DNA of 64,000 nt, from positions 5,097,001 to 5,161,000 of the forward strand of contig NC_015703.1 in the NCBI RefSeq assembly GCF_000218895.1, given 5' to 3'. The position numbers and the translations under genes were made by a program. The stretch comes from Runella slithyformis DSM 19594. GTDB taxonomy: Bacteria; Bacteroidota; Bacteroidia; Cytophagales; Spirosomataceae. Positions 15,305 through 24,637 of the stretch are shown here, one piece after another; the first letter of the stretch is position 1; every line of letters starts with the position of its first letter. The notes under the pieces are model-generated. The model had not been told where the DNA came from. It did no database searches and worked only from the letters and a program-made list of their open reading frames with translations.

Positions 15305-16414
15305 TCAGGCTTTGGGCAGTTCAACGATAAAAGTGGTTCCCTCGCCGGGGATACTTTCTACGCTGATACGTCCCCGGTGCAATTCTACAATTCGCTTGCA
15401 GATGGCCAGCCCAATGCCGGAGCCTTCGTATTCTGTGCGGGAATGCAGCCGTTGAAATGCAAAAAATATCTTATCCATGTGCTCTTCACTCATGCCGATG
15501 CCATTGTCACGGACATAAATGAGTACTTTGTTGGCGTTGACCAACCCCGTGATGGTGATAAGAGGCGTATTTTTGGAGAATTTGACGGAATTACCGATGA
15601 GATTCATAAACAATTGCGCCAGGTACTCCCGGTTGCCGATGACGTGCGGCAGGTCTGCCACGCGGACGACCGCCTTTTTTTCGAGTATCTTTACTTCGAG
15701 ATCTTCCAGGGCAATGCCGATGGCATCTTTTAGATTTACGGTTTCGAACTCGTCGTTGACGCGAATCGTCGAAAGGGTGAGCACATCCTGAATCATGGTC
15801 TGCATTCGCGTAGAAGAGGCTATGATCTTATCCGCCAATACTTTGTTTTTTTCATCAAAGCTATCGGCATTATTACGGAACAGCATTGAGGTAAACGTTC
15901 TGATCTTGCGCAGAGGTTCCTGCAAATCGTGGGAAGCTACGTAGGCAAAGGCTTCGAGATTGGCATTAGCATCGGCCAGTTTTCGTTCGGCTTCTATCCG
16001 CCGGGCTATTTCAAGTTCCAGTTCGAGATTGGTTCTTTGTTGAAAAACCTGCGGAAGAATCCGGAACAGGTGGTACACGGTAAACAGGCTGACGATTCCC
16101 GTTGCCAATCGAACCAGCGCGTTGAGGTGGTACATGGGTACCCAAAACATCATGGCATCGATGAAGTGCGTACTGCCGCAGAGGAGGATAAAAGTGGCAA
16201 ACAACAGGTAGATCCGCGTAAATTTGATGACGTTTTTTTTGCCGGCAAAATACTGCAGAATAATGATGGGAATCAGAAAATAGGCCAACCATATCATCAG
16301 ATCGCTGGAGATATAGAGCCACCCGTGAAAATCAGACCACTCGCCGCAATACCATCTCGGGGGCCATTTGTCGGTAGAAAACAGTCCTTCAAAAAACTCA
16401 ATTACATCATTCAT
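15305..16414 (-). CDS. Histidine kinase with ethylene-receptor-like membrane domain
   Basis: A 369-residue membrane sensor kinase. Residues ~32-125 form three membrane helices resembling the ethylene-binding domain of plant ETR1: D38 in ISSD, Y45, IP at 48-49, and C79...H83 in LLCGSTHFID match the ETR1 positions Asp25, Tyr32, Ile35-Pro36, Cys65 and His69, the last two being copper ligands there. A coiled linker leads to the HisKA domain with H162 (VASHDLQEPLRK) and an HATPase with N, G1 and G2 boxes (NLIGNSVKFS, DNGIGM, GSGIGLAI). No GAF or receiver domain is present. Ethylene or copper sensing is an inference from residue conservation. The GH32-like gene lies just upstream on the same strand. 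Confidence 0.9.
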   Translation of the reverse strand: MNDVIEFFEGLFSTDKWPPRWYCGEWSDFHGWLYISSDLMIWLAYFLIPIIILQYFAGKKNVIKFTRIYLLFATFILLCGSTHFIDAMMFWVPMYHLNALVRLATGIVSLFTVYHLFRILPQVFQQRTNLELELEIARRIEAERKLADANANLEAFAYVASHDLQEPLRKIRTFTSMLFRNNADSFDEKNKVLADKIIASSTRMQTMIQDVLTLSTIRVNDEFETVNLKDAIGIALEDLEVKILEKKAVVRVADLPHVIGNREYLAQLFMNLIGNSVKFSKNTPLITITGLVNANKVLIYVRDNGIGMSEEHMDKIFFAFQRLHSRTEYEGSGIGLAICKRIVELHRGRISVESIPGEGTTFIVELPKA

Positions 16415-16486
16415 ATAGGTACAGAGGAGTCACACGCGGTTGGGTGCATAAAGGTACTGTTTTCCTTTGGCCGTTTTTGTGAGGGG

Positions 16487-17962
16487 CTACTCAATTTTTT
16501 GTGCTTCTTCCTGACCCGCATATTCTTCTTCCGGGTCGGGCAGCGCTTTGACCACTGATTGTTGTAATGAGATAACCGACGACGCCGAATACAGGCCGAA
16601 GCCATTGCCTGAATAGGTATAATCCATCAAGGTCAGCTTGACGATGTCGTCAATGGACAGCTCGATGTAGTGGCCATAGCGGATAAGCCGAAAATGAATG
16701 GTATTACGCTCGTTGGGCTCAAAAAAGCCTGATTGTATGTCGTTAAAAATGAAATTTTGGCGGGTATTTAAGGGGTTGAAGCCCCAGGCCCTTATTTTTA
16801 CTTCTCCGCCGGTGGCATTGAAGGAGATAAAATAACCGTTTCCATCCATGTCTATATCGCTGACCAAGCCCAGTTTTCCCATTCCTTCTACGGTCAGCAC
16901 GCCTTCCCATATAAAACTTGATGACGGTTTTTGAAAGCAGAACAACTCATAGCCGTTGCGGGCTCCGCAGGTAATTTTGTCGGGCTCGGTGACGGAAGAG
17001 GCCGTAGGATTGGAGAAAAGATGCGTTGGTTTCCCAAACTCTTTTTGGGTAAACGTTTGGCGTACCATGGTTTCCCAGCGGTAAAAACTTTTGAGTACCA
17101 GTCGCCCGTCGGGGTCAGTATCCAATTGTTTCGGTGGTGGCAATACCCGCAGGGAGTCGATTTTTCCGTAAGTAAAGAAAAAATTATAGACCAGTATGTG
17201 AGGCCCGTCCTGCACGATACGGGCGGCATAATTGCCCTGCGGTAAGATCACATCGTTATGAAAAGAATGGTATTCGCCCAAAAAGTCAGGAGCAAACCAG
17301 TACCGTACCTTGATGTCTTCGCGGATGGAGCCGAGCAGATAAAAGCGACCGTGGAGTTCAAACACGCAGGGGCATTCAATGTCGTCGTAAACGAGTGGAT
17401 AAAGCAGGGGGGGCAGGAGTTCTACCATGTCGTGGGTGATTTTTATGAGTCCCACGCATCCCCGGCGCGATACGGGGCCGTTGATAGTGCGGGCATCCAG
17501 CAAGAGATATACTTCTCCCCGGTGCTCAAATCGAAACGGGTCACGAAAACTCAGCCATGTGCGCGGGTTGGCGGTGGCAGTTTCGTAAAAAATACCTTTG
17601 GGTTCTATTGGAAAGATATTTTTTTGATTTTTCGTCCATTTGATCAGATCTTCGGATTCGGCCAAGCCGATTCTTGAAATCACCCCCCGGTCTTTTCGTT
17701 GCAAACCCGTGTAGTACATTTCAAATTTATTGCCCACTTCACACACGTGCATGGTCCAGAGCATATCATCGTCCCATTCGCCCGGATGGCCCACAAACAA
17801 CGCATTGTTGACCCTTTTCCACGAGAGGCCATCGGCCGAAACGGCATGAGCGATATAGTCGTGGTTGGGGATGATCAGGTGAAATAAATGATACACTCCC
17901 TGGTGAATAATGACGGTAATGTCGCCGATTTCCCAATCACTGAAACCTGAGCCTGAGTACAT
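16487..17962 (-). CDS. GH32-like glycoside hydrolase (sucrose/fructan type), cytoplasmic
   Basis: A 491-residue protein with a five-bladed propeller followed by a C-terminal beta-sandwich, the GH32 layout. Motifs: FSDWEIGDIT at the very N-terminus in the nucleophile region (D9 or D14 candidates), SFRDPF (RDP motif) and DDIECPCVF (EC motif with the acid/base Glu). The sandwich domain covers roughly residues 320-470. No signal peptide is seen, so it should act inside the cell. It is divergent from the sucrose-phosphate synthase gene (119-base gap), which fits cleavage of sucrose or a sucrosyl compound. The exact substrate is uncertain. Confidence 0.75.
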   Translation of the reverse strand: MYSGSGFSDWEIGDITVIIHQGVYHLFHLIIPNHDYIAHAVSADGLSWKRVNNALFVGHPGEWDDDMLWTMHVCEVGNKFEMYYTGLQRKDRGVISRIGLAESEDLIKWTKNQKNIFPIEPKGIFYETATANPRTWLSFRDPFRFEHRGEVYLLLDARTINGPVSRRGCVGLIKITHDMVELLPPLLYPLVYDDIECPCVFELHGRFYLLGSIREDIKVRYWFAPDFLGEYHSFHNDVILPQGNYAARIVQDGPHILVYNFFFTYGKIDSLRVLPPPKQLDTDPDGRLVLKSFYRWETMVRQTFTQKEFGKPTHLFSNPTASSVTEPDKITCGARNGYELFCFQKPSSSFIWEGVLTVEGMGKLGLVSDIDMDGNGYFISFNATGGEVKIRAWGFNPLNTRQNFIFNDIQSGFFEPNERNTIHFRLIRYGHYIELSIDDIVKLTLMDYTYSGNGFGLYSASSVISLQQSVVKALPDPEEEYAGQEEAQKIE

Positions 17963-18081
17963 ATTGATGTGTTTTTTTGGTATATTAAAATTTATTAAAC
18001 GGGATGTAAAATTTAAAAAAAGTAATTGTAATTATTTAGATTTGGCTATTTTTACGTATATCCACCCAACTATATACTGAA

Positions 18082-20253
18082 ATGAACAACGGTTATTATA
18101 TTCAATTATTCAGTCCGCACGGACTTATTCGTTACCAAAACCCCGAAGTCGGTCGCGATAAAGACACCGGCGGGCAGGTAAAATACGTACTGGAATTTTT
18201 GGAAAATCTTTCACAGCACCCACAGGTACGGAAGGTAGATCTCTTTACCCGGCGCATCATAGACAAGCGCGTTTCGTCGTCGTACGAGAAAGAAATTGAG
18301 ACGGTAAACGAAAAAGCGCGCATCATTCGGATGACCTGCGGCGGCAATGCCTACCGTCCGAAAGAATCTCTATGGGATCATCTGGATGAGTTTGTAGACA
18401 AGACGATACGTTTCATTGAAAAGCAGGATGATTTTCCCAACGCAGTACACGGACATTATGCCGACGGCAACTACCTGGCGGGTCAAATCAGCGAAGTATT
18501 CGGGATTCCTTTCATCGCCACGGGGCATTCGTTGGGTCGAAATAAGCAGCAGATTTTATGGAAAGAAGGTATGTCGGTCGATAAGATCAATGAAAAATTT
18601 AACATGCAGCGGCGCATTGAGACCGAAGAAAGCCTGTTGAAAGAAGCCGATGTGATTATTGTAAGTACTCAACATGAGATAGATACACAGTACGGATTAT
18701 ATCAAAACCACAAAGCGGGGCATTTTGAAATGATACCGCCGGGAGTGAATACGGAACTGTTTTTTCCTTTTTACCGCTATGATATGCCTTCGTACAAAAT
18801 GGGGCTCGAACAGGAGCAGGCATTGTATCGGGTAAACTCAGACATCGAACGTTTTTTATTCAACCCTGCCAAGCCCCTTATTCTTTCCATTGGTCGGGCC
18901 GATAAGCGCAAAAACTTTGAAGCCATAATTCAGGCCTACGGACAGGACAAAGAATTACAGGCCATGGCCAATCTGGCCATTTTTGCGGGGGTTCGTAAAG
19001 ACATTGCGCAGATGCCCGCCGACGAGCAGGATATTCTGACTAATCTTTTACTGCTGCTTGATAAGTATGACCTGTATGGTAAAATGGCTATTCCCAAGAA
19101 AAATGACCCTACGCTGGAAGTGCCTGAAATATACCGCTTGGCCGCCCGAAAAAAAGGAGTGTTTGTCAATGCAACCCCGGGAGAGAATTTTGGCCTGACC
19201 ATCGTGGAGGCGGCGGCCTGCGGCTTGCCCGTGGTAGCTTCACCTACCGGCGGCCCGAAAGAGATCCTTGAACAGTGCGAAAACGGGTTGTTGGTTGACG
19301 TTGAAAATCCCGTTGCGATTGCCGATGCCCTCAAAAAAATCATTGCCGACGGGGCGCTGTGGGAGAGTTATTCGGGCAACGGCATTCGGGCCACCAATCA
19401 GCTTTATTCGTGGCAGGCGCATTGTACTAAGTATATGGAAATCATTGAGAACCTTTTCAAACGAAAAGATAAGGAGGGGCTTAAATTTGCCAACCGGACG
19501 GCTTTCGGCAAGAAACTGGCCAAAGCTCAACAGTTCATCATTTCCGATTTGGATGGCACCCTGATAGAAGGCACCAACGTAGAGGGCTTAAAAGAGCTGA
19601 AGCAGTGGATTGTGGAACACAAAGAGGAAGTGGTGTTTGGCGTAGCCAGCGGAAGAAACCGCGAAATCACCGAGCAGGCCTTTGCGCGCTATGATCTTCC
19701 TACTCCCGATGTGTTGATCTGTTCGGCCGGCTCAGAGATTTACTATACTGAAAAGTTTATTCCCGACAACGGCTGGGAAAGCCACATCGACTACCAGTGG
19801 AAGCGTAAGGAGTTGGAAAAAGAACTGAAAAAGTTTCCCGGCATACGCCTGCAGGAACCGGCGGCTCAGTGGCCTTTTAAGTTGAGTTATTACGTGCATA
19901 AAAACTTCAGCGAAGATGACATAGCCAATCTTTACAAGTTTTTGGACGACCGCAAACTCCGGGCTAAATTGCTGCTGACCGATAATAAGTATCTGGACCT
20001 ACTTCCCTTTCGGGCAAGCAAGGGAAATGCGGTAAGGTACCTGAGTTATAAATGGAAAGTCCCTTTGGAGCATTTTATCACGGCCGGCAACAGCGGCAAC
20101 GATAAAGATATGCTGATCGGCAAAACCAAAGGCATCGTGGTGGCTAATTACAGCCCCGAACTGGAAGAATTGAGAGACAATAAATTTATCTATTTCACCC
20201 AACAGCCCCTTTCAAAGGGGGTCTTGGAAGGAATTCGCTTTTACCTTTCCTAA
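18082..20253 (+). CDS. Sucrose-phosphate synthase fused to HAD sucrose-phosphatase-like domain
   Basis: A 723-residue two-domain protein. Residues 1-~460 are a GT4 glycosyltransferase of the sucrose synthase/SPS group: HGLIRYQNPEVGRDKDTGGQ, AVHGHYADG, ATGHSLGRNK, SIGRADKRKN and the ENFGLTIVEAAACGLPVVAS donor-site motif (pieces). Residues ~480-723 are an HAD-IIB phosphatase with FIISDLDGTL, VASGR and AGNSGNDKDML. Together they would make sucrose 6-phosphate from UDP-glucose and fructose 6-phosphate and then remove the phosphate. A sucrose product fits the divergent GH32-like neighbour; catalysis by the phosphatase half is inferred from intact HAD motifs. Confidence 0.9.
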   Translation: MNNGYYIQLFSPHGLIRYQNPEVGRDKDTGGQVKYVLEFLENLSQHPQVRKVDLFTRRIIDKRVSSSYEKEIETVNEKARIIRMTCGGNAYRPKESLWDHLDEFVDKTIRFIEKQDDFPNAVHGHYADGNYLAGQISEVFGIPFIATGHSLGRNKQQILWKEGMSVDKINEKFNMQRRIETEESLLKEADVIIVSTQHEIDTQYGLYQNHKAGHFEMIPPGVNTELFFPFYRYDMPSYKMGLEQEQALYRVNSDIERFLFNPAKPLILSIGRADKRKNFEAIIQAYGQDKELQAMANLAIFAGVRKDIAQMPADEQDILTNLLLLLDKYDLYGKMAIPKKNDPTLEVPEIYRLAARKKGVFVNATPGENFGLTIVEAAACGLPVVASPTGGPKEILEQCENGLLVDVENPVAIADALKKIIADGALWESYSGNGIRATNQLYSWQAHCTKYMEIIENLFKRKDKEGLKFANRTAFGKKLAKAQQFIISDLDGTLIEGTNVEGLKELKQWIVEHKEEVVFGVASGRNREITEQAFARYDLPTPDVLICSAGSEIYYTEKFIPDNGWESHIDYQWKRKELEKELKKFPGIRLQEPAAQWPFKLSYYVHKNFSEDDIANLYKFLDDRKLRAKLLLTDNKYLDLLPFRASKGNAVRYLSYKWKVPLEHFITAGNSGNDKDMLIGKTKGIVVANYSPELEELRDNKFIYFTQQPLSKGVLEGIRFYLS

Positions 20254-20320
20254 GACCCGGGCAAGGGTTGTCTTACGAGGAGTCATCTCTCAAAAACCAG
20301 AAAATTGCCTTGTTGTTCAG

Positions 20321-20602
20321 TTACTTATAATCCGGGCGAGGTTTCTCAAAACCTTGCATCGTTAGGTTTTGAGAAACCTCGCCCGGCAGATTTGAGAATC
20401 TGCCGACACTCAAGATTTTGCTAATTTTTACGAATGGCCCGCAGGCGTCATCCGGAATGTACTTACCCTTCACTTCAGGCATCATCGAGAGGGTATTGGG
20501 CCGTTCATAATAAGCGTTGTGGGGTTTGTGGTCAATGAGTTCATTGTACCGGTCCCAAGGTTTCGCAGGCGAGGATGATCTTGTCGCGGTTCTTACGATT
20601 GA
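20321..20602 (-). pseudogene. Start-less coding remnant, family not recognised
   Basis: On the minus strand a frame from about 20600 to the TAA at 20321 reads coding-like sequence (for example WDRYNELIDHKPHNAYYERP and MMPEVKGKYIPDDACGPFVKI) with no plausible start. Its last third is made by the hairpin repeat at 20332-20404. It is probably the tail of a deleted gene; nothing else is seen in this interval. Confidence 0.35.
20332..20404. repeat. Double hairpin repeat
   Basis: The first stem is 22 bp and perfect (20332-20353 with 20364-20385; core GGTTTTGAGAAACC on the right arm). A second small stem GGCAGATT-TGAG-AATCTGCC follows. The same GGTTTTGAGAAACC core recurs at 44119-44132, so this is a genome repeat that may also terminate transcription of the sucrose-phosphate synthase gene. 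Confidence 0.65.
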
Positions 20603-21748
20603 TCAAAGGGTTGGCTGTGTTTTTAAGGTCAGTTTTAAACTCAAAAAGCCAATAAGCCCGGCGGCTAAAGAAGTCAGCAGGAGCACAAACTTAACGTTGT
20701 TAATAATAATGGGGTCGTCGAATGCCAGCAAGGTGATGAAGATAGACATGGTAAAGCCAATACCCGCCAGAAATCCGGTTCCGATGACCATTGACCAATT
20801 CAAATCATTGGGAAGGGCGCAAAATTTGGCCTTTACGCCCAGAAATGTCAACCCGAAAATACCCAACGGTTTGCCGACGATCAAACCGAGTGCAATCCCG
20901 TAGCTGTAATTTTGGGTGAGAGACTGCGTCATTTCGGCGCTGAGCACAATGGCGGTATTGGCTAAGGCAAACAAAGGCAAAATGACAAATGCGACCGGCT
21001 TGTGTAAAAAGTGTTGCAGAACATAAGAGGTTGATTTTTCGTCGCCGTTGCCGAAGGGAACGGCAAAGGCCAGTAAAACGCCGGTAATTGTAGCATGTAC
21101 GCCCGATTGCAGCATAAAGTACCACATGACAGCCCCGCCAATCACATACGGAATAAGGTTTCGGACTTTCAGGCGGTTAAAAATCAGGAGTAAGGCAAAA
21201 ATCCCGAGTGCGATAAATAGGTTTGTCCAAAGCAGGGTTTTGGTATAAAAGATTGCGATAATCATGATAGCCCCCAGGTCGTCAATGACGGCCAAGGCGG
21301 TCAGGAATATTTTTAGAGAGGTCGGGACTTTGTTGCCCAGCAATGACAAAATCCCGAGCGCAAAAGCAATGTCGGTCGCCATCGGAATGCCTGCTCCGGA
21401 TTGGGTATCTGTACCGGCGTTGAAGAGCAGATACAGTCCTGCGGGCAAAAAAATGCCGCCCAAAGCGCCTATCATGGGCAATAGGGCATCTTTAATGTTT
21501 GAAAGTTCACCTTGGTAAATTTCCCTTTCCAATTCCAGTCCGATCAGCAAAAAGAAAATCGTCATCAGCCCATCATTGATCCAATGCTCTAAGGTAAGAC
21601 CGGCCATCTTTGTGTACCACAACTCATGGTAGCTGCCGCTCAGGGCCGAATTTGCCACTGTCAATGAGAGGAGCGTGCAGGCAATCAGTACCAGCCCTCC
21701 TGCTTTTTCACTGTCAAAAAACTCTTTGAATAGGGTAGTTATTTTCAT
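20603..21748 (-). CDS. nhaA: Na+/H+ antiporter NhaA
   Basis: A 381-residue inner-membrane antiporter that exchanges internal Na+ for external protons. About eleven hydrophobic segments are visible. NhaA signatures: HWINDGLMTIFFLLIGLELEREI (pieces), GAGIPMATDIAFALGILSLLG, and the transport-site Asp pair in ALAVIDDLGAI. The length is normal. It is monocistronic. The 222-base interval upstream (21749-21970) holds no gene and no motif I can call. Confidence 0.95.
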   Translation of the reverse strand: MKITTLFKEFFDSEKAGGLVLIACTLLSLTVANSALSGSYHELWYTKMAGLTLEHWINDGLMTIFFLLIGLELEREIYQGELSNIKDALLPMIGALGGIFLPAGLYLLFNAGTDTQSGAGIPMATDIAFALGILSLLGNKVPTSLKIFLTALAVIDDLGAIMIIAIFYTKTLLWTNLFIALGIFALLLIFNRLKVRNLIPYVIGGAVMWYFMLQSGVHATITGVLLAFAVPFGNGDEKSTSYVLQHFLHKPVAFVILPLFALANTAIVLSAEMTQSLTQNYSYGIALGLIVGKPLGIFGLTFLGVKAKFCALPNDLNWSMVIGTGFLAGIGFTMSIFITLLAFDDPIIINNVKFVLLLTSLAAGLIGFLSLKLTLKTQPTL

Positions 21749-21970
21749 ATCGTTAATTGGATAAGTGAGAAGGTGTAGGGAGACAACATAAAAAAACGGG
21801 CCAAAAATTCCCTGAAACAGAGAGAAAGGACGAAGTGATCTCTTTGTTCACCCGTTGTAAATTGTAAATAAAGTTATGCGATTGGGGGTCCGAGCAACGA
21901 TTTTCGTGTATCAACGGGATTGAAAGTTACTTGCCTGTTTATTAATAAAGAGATACCAAGGGTTACACAT

Positions 21971-22684
21971 TTAATCTACTGCTAAACCGTGGAGGTCTTT
22001 GTTCTTTAAAAATACCACCCCAACAGCAATCAGCCAGATCAGCCAAAGGGTACTTCCTAAAAAGCCTGACAAATCCCAAAAGGGAAGCCCGGGCATAACC
22101 GTAGCCAGTAATTCGGCCTGTGCCAAAAAGTAGATCAATGAGCTGCCGTATCCCAGCCAAGACACCCACGCGGCAAACTGTCCGGTTTGGGTCAGTGAAA
22201 AAGAAATCATGACCGTCCAGGCGATGGTAAACAGTTGACCTATGTGCTCGCCTAAGAGTACGCCGCCAAACTGATGAATGGTTTTGAATGCTACTTCGGC
22301 CGCTGCTTTGGTGGCATTATCGGGCGCGTGGACAAAGAGGTCGCTCAGCAGGGGCACCACGAACGTCCACCGCAGCAGTCCAATCATCTGAACAATCAGC
22401 CCAATGACCCCGACATTCGCAGCGATACGGGCTAGGGGACTGCGGTGTTCTAACCTTTGGCCGAGGAGAATATAGGCAGGTAACAGGGGAATGCCCGCAA
22501 TGGCAAAGGCAAACCACGTCCAAATCAAGGGACTGCCTCCTTTGTGAAACTTTGTCAGTATAGCAGCCGTATCTTGTCGTAAAATATCCGGGTAGTCAAA
22601 AATGATCGTCAGGATCGTGTAAGGAATAAAGACTGCGATGGCTCCGGCCACCAACAAGCCCCCAATGGTTTTGTAGGTGTTCAT
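21971..22684 (-). CDS. DUF4386 membrane protein
   Basis: A 237-residue protein with six or more predicted membrane helices (GGLLVAGAIAVFIPYTILTII, IWTWFAFAIAGIPLLPAYILLG and others, shown in part). The PLARIAANVGVIGLIVQMIGLLRW region and the C-terminal WLIWLIAVGVVFL are typical of DUF4386, a family of unknown role. It starts 8 bases after the stop of the upstream secreted-protein gene, so it is probably the last gene of the GNAT-Crp-secreted protein unit. Confidence 0.8.
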   Translation of the reverse strand: MNTYKTIGGLLVAGAIAVFIPYTILTIIFDYPDILRQDTAAILTKFHKGGSPLIWTWFAFAIAGIPLLPAYILLGQRLEHRSPLARIAANVGVIGLIVQMIGLLRWTFVVPLLSDLFVHAPDNATKAAAEVAFKTIHQFGGVLLGEHIGQLFTIAWTVMISFSLTQTGQFAAWVSWLGYGSSLIYFLAQAELLATVMPGLPFWDLSGFLGSTLWLIWLIAVGVVFLKNKDLHGLAVD

Positions 22685-22692
22685 GGCAGAGA

Positions 22693-23175
22693 TTATTTAA
22701 CGAAAAAAGAATAACTGATGCCGGGAGTTGGGTTGATTTTAAGATCATGGCCTTTGGCCGCTAAGGCAATGCCCCCAATGCGCAGGTTGAGGCCTTTCCA
22801 AACCATCCAACGGAAGCCGGCTTCCAGGCCGAGGGCGTTTTCGTTTTTGTAGTCGAGATTGATGCCGCGCAGATAAGAGGCACCGGCGAAAAAGGAAGAA
22901 GGGTTTTCTTTTTTGCCAACGGGCAAAAACCACGCGGTAACGCCCGCCTTCAGAAATTTAGTGGTGATTCCTGCTTCAAAAGCCGTGATGTAATACCCTG
23001 CATGAAACGAAAGGTGCCGGCGACGGTATTCCACGCCGATGGAAGGATTGCGAAATCCGTTGATACTGAATTCATTGTTGGAAAAATGCCTTTGGGAGAA
23101 AGCCCCGATAGTTACGGATACCGTTATAAACAATACGGTCACGAAGCGTAAGAGAAGGTGTTGTAGCTGTTGCAT
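22693..23175 (-). CDS. Hypothetical exported beta-rich protein
   Basis: About 160 residues from the ATG at 23175; an upstream in-frame start (23238) would place a charged tail before the signal peptide and is less likely. It has a signal peptide ending near IGAFSQ. The mature part has alternating short strands with aromatic ends (RRRHLSFHAGYYITAFEAGI, SYLRGINLDY, GFRWMVWKGLNLRIGG) and ends SYSFFVK, suggesting a small outer-membrane beta-barrel. No family is recognised. Confidence 0.6.
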   Translation of the reverse strand: MQQLQHLLLRFVTVLFITVSVTIGAFSQRHFSNNEFSINGFRNPSIGVEYRRRHLSFHAGYYITAFEAGITTKFLKAGVTAWFLPVGKKENPSSFFAGASYLRGINLDYKNENALGLEAGFRWMVWKGLNLRIGGIALAAKGHDLKINPTPGISYSFFVK

Positions 23176-23254
23176 TGTGTCTTTTGTTTTAGATGACAAT
23201 GCAAAGGTCCGTCGCGAAAAACGGTTTTTACCGGACAAATGTCCAAAAACGAAA

Positions 23255-23818
23255 TCAGCGGATACTGTTGCGAATCCGACTGAGGTGGCGCGGGGTGACG
23301 CCCAGCATGGAGGCCAGGTACTGTAACGGAATGTGCTGTAACAGATGCGGCTCTTCTTTCAACATTTTTTCATAGCGTTGTTCGCCCGTCAGTACGATCA
23401 GGTCATGGCGGGTGGCATCAATGCCGCAAAGGGATTTTTCGAGCAGGTCGATATAAAATTCTTTGAATTTCGGGATGTCGTTGACGAGCTGTTTGAGGCT
23501 GGCTCGATTGATAACATAAATGCGCCCGTCGGTCAGCGCCCGGATATTTTCCTGAGATGGGGTTTGGCTGATAAAGCTTTTGAGCGAAGCCAAAAAGGTA
23601 TTTTCAATGGATACGTAGGTAGTGCGCTCTTCGCCATCCATCAACACATAGTACTGAAATATCCCGCTTTCTACCAGTCCAATGTATTGGCTGACTTTGC
23701 CTTCTTCCACCACTAGCTCATTTTTTCGGAAGGCTTGGAGCCGAAACGCCTTCACAATGTCCGTCAATGCCTCGCCGTCAAAGCCGATGCGTGCAAAATA
23801 ATGGGTCAGTTTTTCCAT
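23255..23818 (-). CDS. Crp/Fnr-family transcriptional regulator
   Basis: A 187-residue regulator. Residues ~15-115 form a cyclic-nucleotide-type beta-roll (KNELVVEEGKVSQYIGLVESG); the C-terminal HTH is short and ends PLQYLASMLGVTPRHLSRIR, as in many Bacteroidota Crp paralogues. The Arg/Ser pair that binds cAMP in E. coli CRP is not evident, so the ligand is unknown. It lies 8 bases after the GNAT gene on the same strand. Confidence 0.88.
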   Translation of the reverse strand: MEKLTHYFARIGFDGEALTDIVKAFRLQAFRKNELVVEEGKVSQYIGLVESGIFQYYVLMDGEERTTYVSIENTFLASLKSFISQTPSQENIRALTDGRIYVINRASLKQLVNDIPKFKEFYIDLLEKSLCGIDATRHDLIVLTGEQRYEKMLKEEPHLLQHIPLQYLASMLGVTPRHLSRIRNSIR

Positions 23819-23826
23819 GAAGAGAT

Positions 23827-24513
23827 TTATTTTTTAAGTGAGTCATTCCTGGTTTGTCCAATGGCCTCCTGAAGCGAAACCCCTTCGAGCGGCCAAGCCA
23901 TGAGTATGCTGCAATGGCCGGCGGTGGGGTCTTCCAGGTAATTAAAGATGGGCTGAATCCATTGAAAGCCCGCCCGGCGCTGCGGCGTAACGGTGGGGTC
24001 GGTCAGTTCATTATTTTTCAGTTTTTCGCAGTATTCTTCGATTGAGTAGCGGTCTTTGTAGCGCTCGTAGCCAATCGTCATGCCCACCAGCACCTGCCCC
24101 TTCATACCCAGCGAGGCGACCAATTGCTGTTGTGCATTGTACAGTTCTGTCGACAGTTTCAGGCCTCGGTAGGCGGGCAGAATCCCGATGTCAAGTTGGT
24201 AGAGCCACTCACCGTCGTGCGTATGGGTGTTTGTGATCCACAGATGGTCAGTGATTTCCATAAATGTATGGTCTAATGCCGGAAACGGAACACGTAGGGT
24301 GCTTGAAGAGGCAATGACGCGGTCATGGTCGGTGATGACGAGTTGCCCTTCGGGAAAAACCCGGAGGTGGTTGGCAAAATGCTCTTTGGTGAGGCGTTCG
24401 TGGGCGGCCAGCGTAGGAAAACAAATGCGTTGCACTTCTTCCATTTGGTCGGCATCGGCCGGGGTGGCCGTTCGGAGAATAAATCTTCCGTCATTCAGCT
24501 TTTTATGTATCAT
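23827..24513 (-). CDS. GNAT-family N-acetyltransferase
   Basis: A 228-residue GNAT-fold protein with the N-terminal strand FILRTATPADADQMEEVQ and the acetyl-CoA loop region LDIGILPAYRGLKLSTELYN (A motif with RGLKLS). It probably acetylates a small molecule or protein amine; the substrate is unknown. It appears to be the first gene of a unit with the Crp-type regulator. Confidence 0.8.
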   Translation of the reverse strand: MIHKKLNDGRFILRTATPADADQMEEVQRICFPTLAAHERLTKEHFANHLRVFPEGQLVITDHDRVIASSSTLRVPFPALDHTFMEITDHLWITNTHTHDGEWLYQLDIGILPAYRGLKLSTELYNAQQQLVASLGMKGQVLVGMTIGYERYKDRYSIEEYCEKLKNNELTDPTVTPQRRAGFQWIQPIFNYLEDPTAGHCSILMAWPLEGVSLQEAIGQTRNDSLKK

Positions 24514-24565
24514 TCCGGTTGGAGGGATTGGCAGGAGTTGTAAAAGTAAAAAACAACGGGCAAAC

Positions 24566-24603
24566 GGCCATCAACCCCTACGATTCTCGGGGTATAAATG
24601 GCC
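24566..24603 (-). terminator. Possible hairpin terminator after the SCO1 gene
   Basis: Nested stems GGCCAT/ATGGCC and ACCCC/GGGGT. There is no clear T run on the minus side, so termination is uncertain. Confidence 0.4.
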
Positions 24604-24637
24604 AACGGACAAATTTTTAAACGCCGAGGTCAATTCT

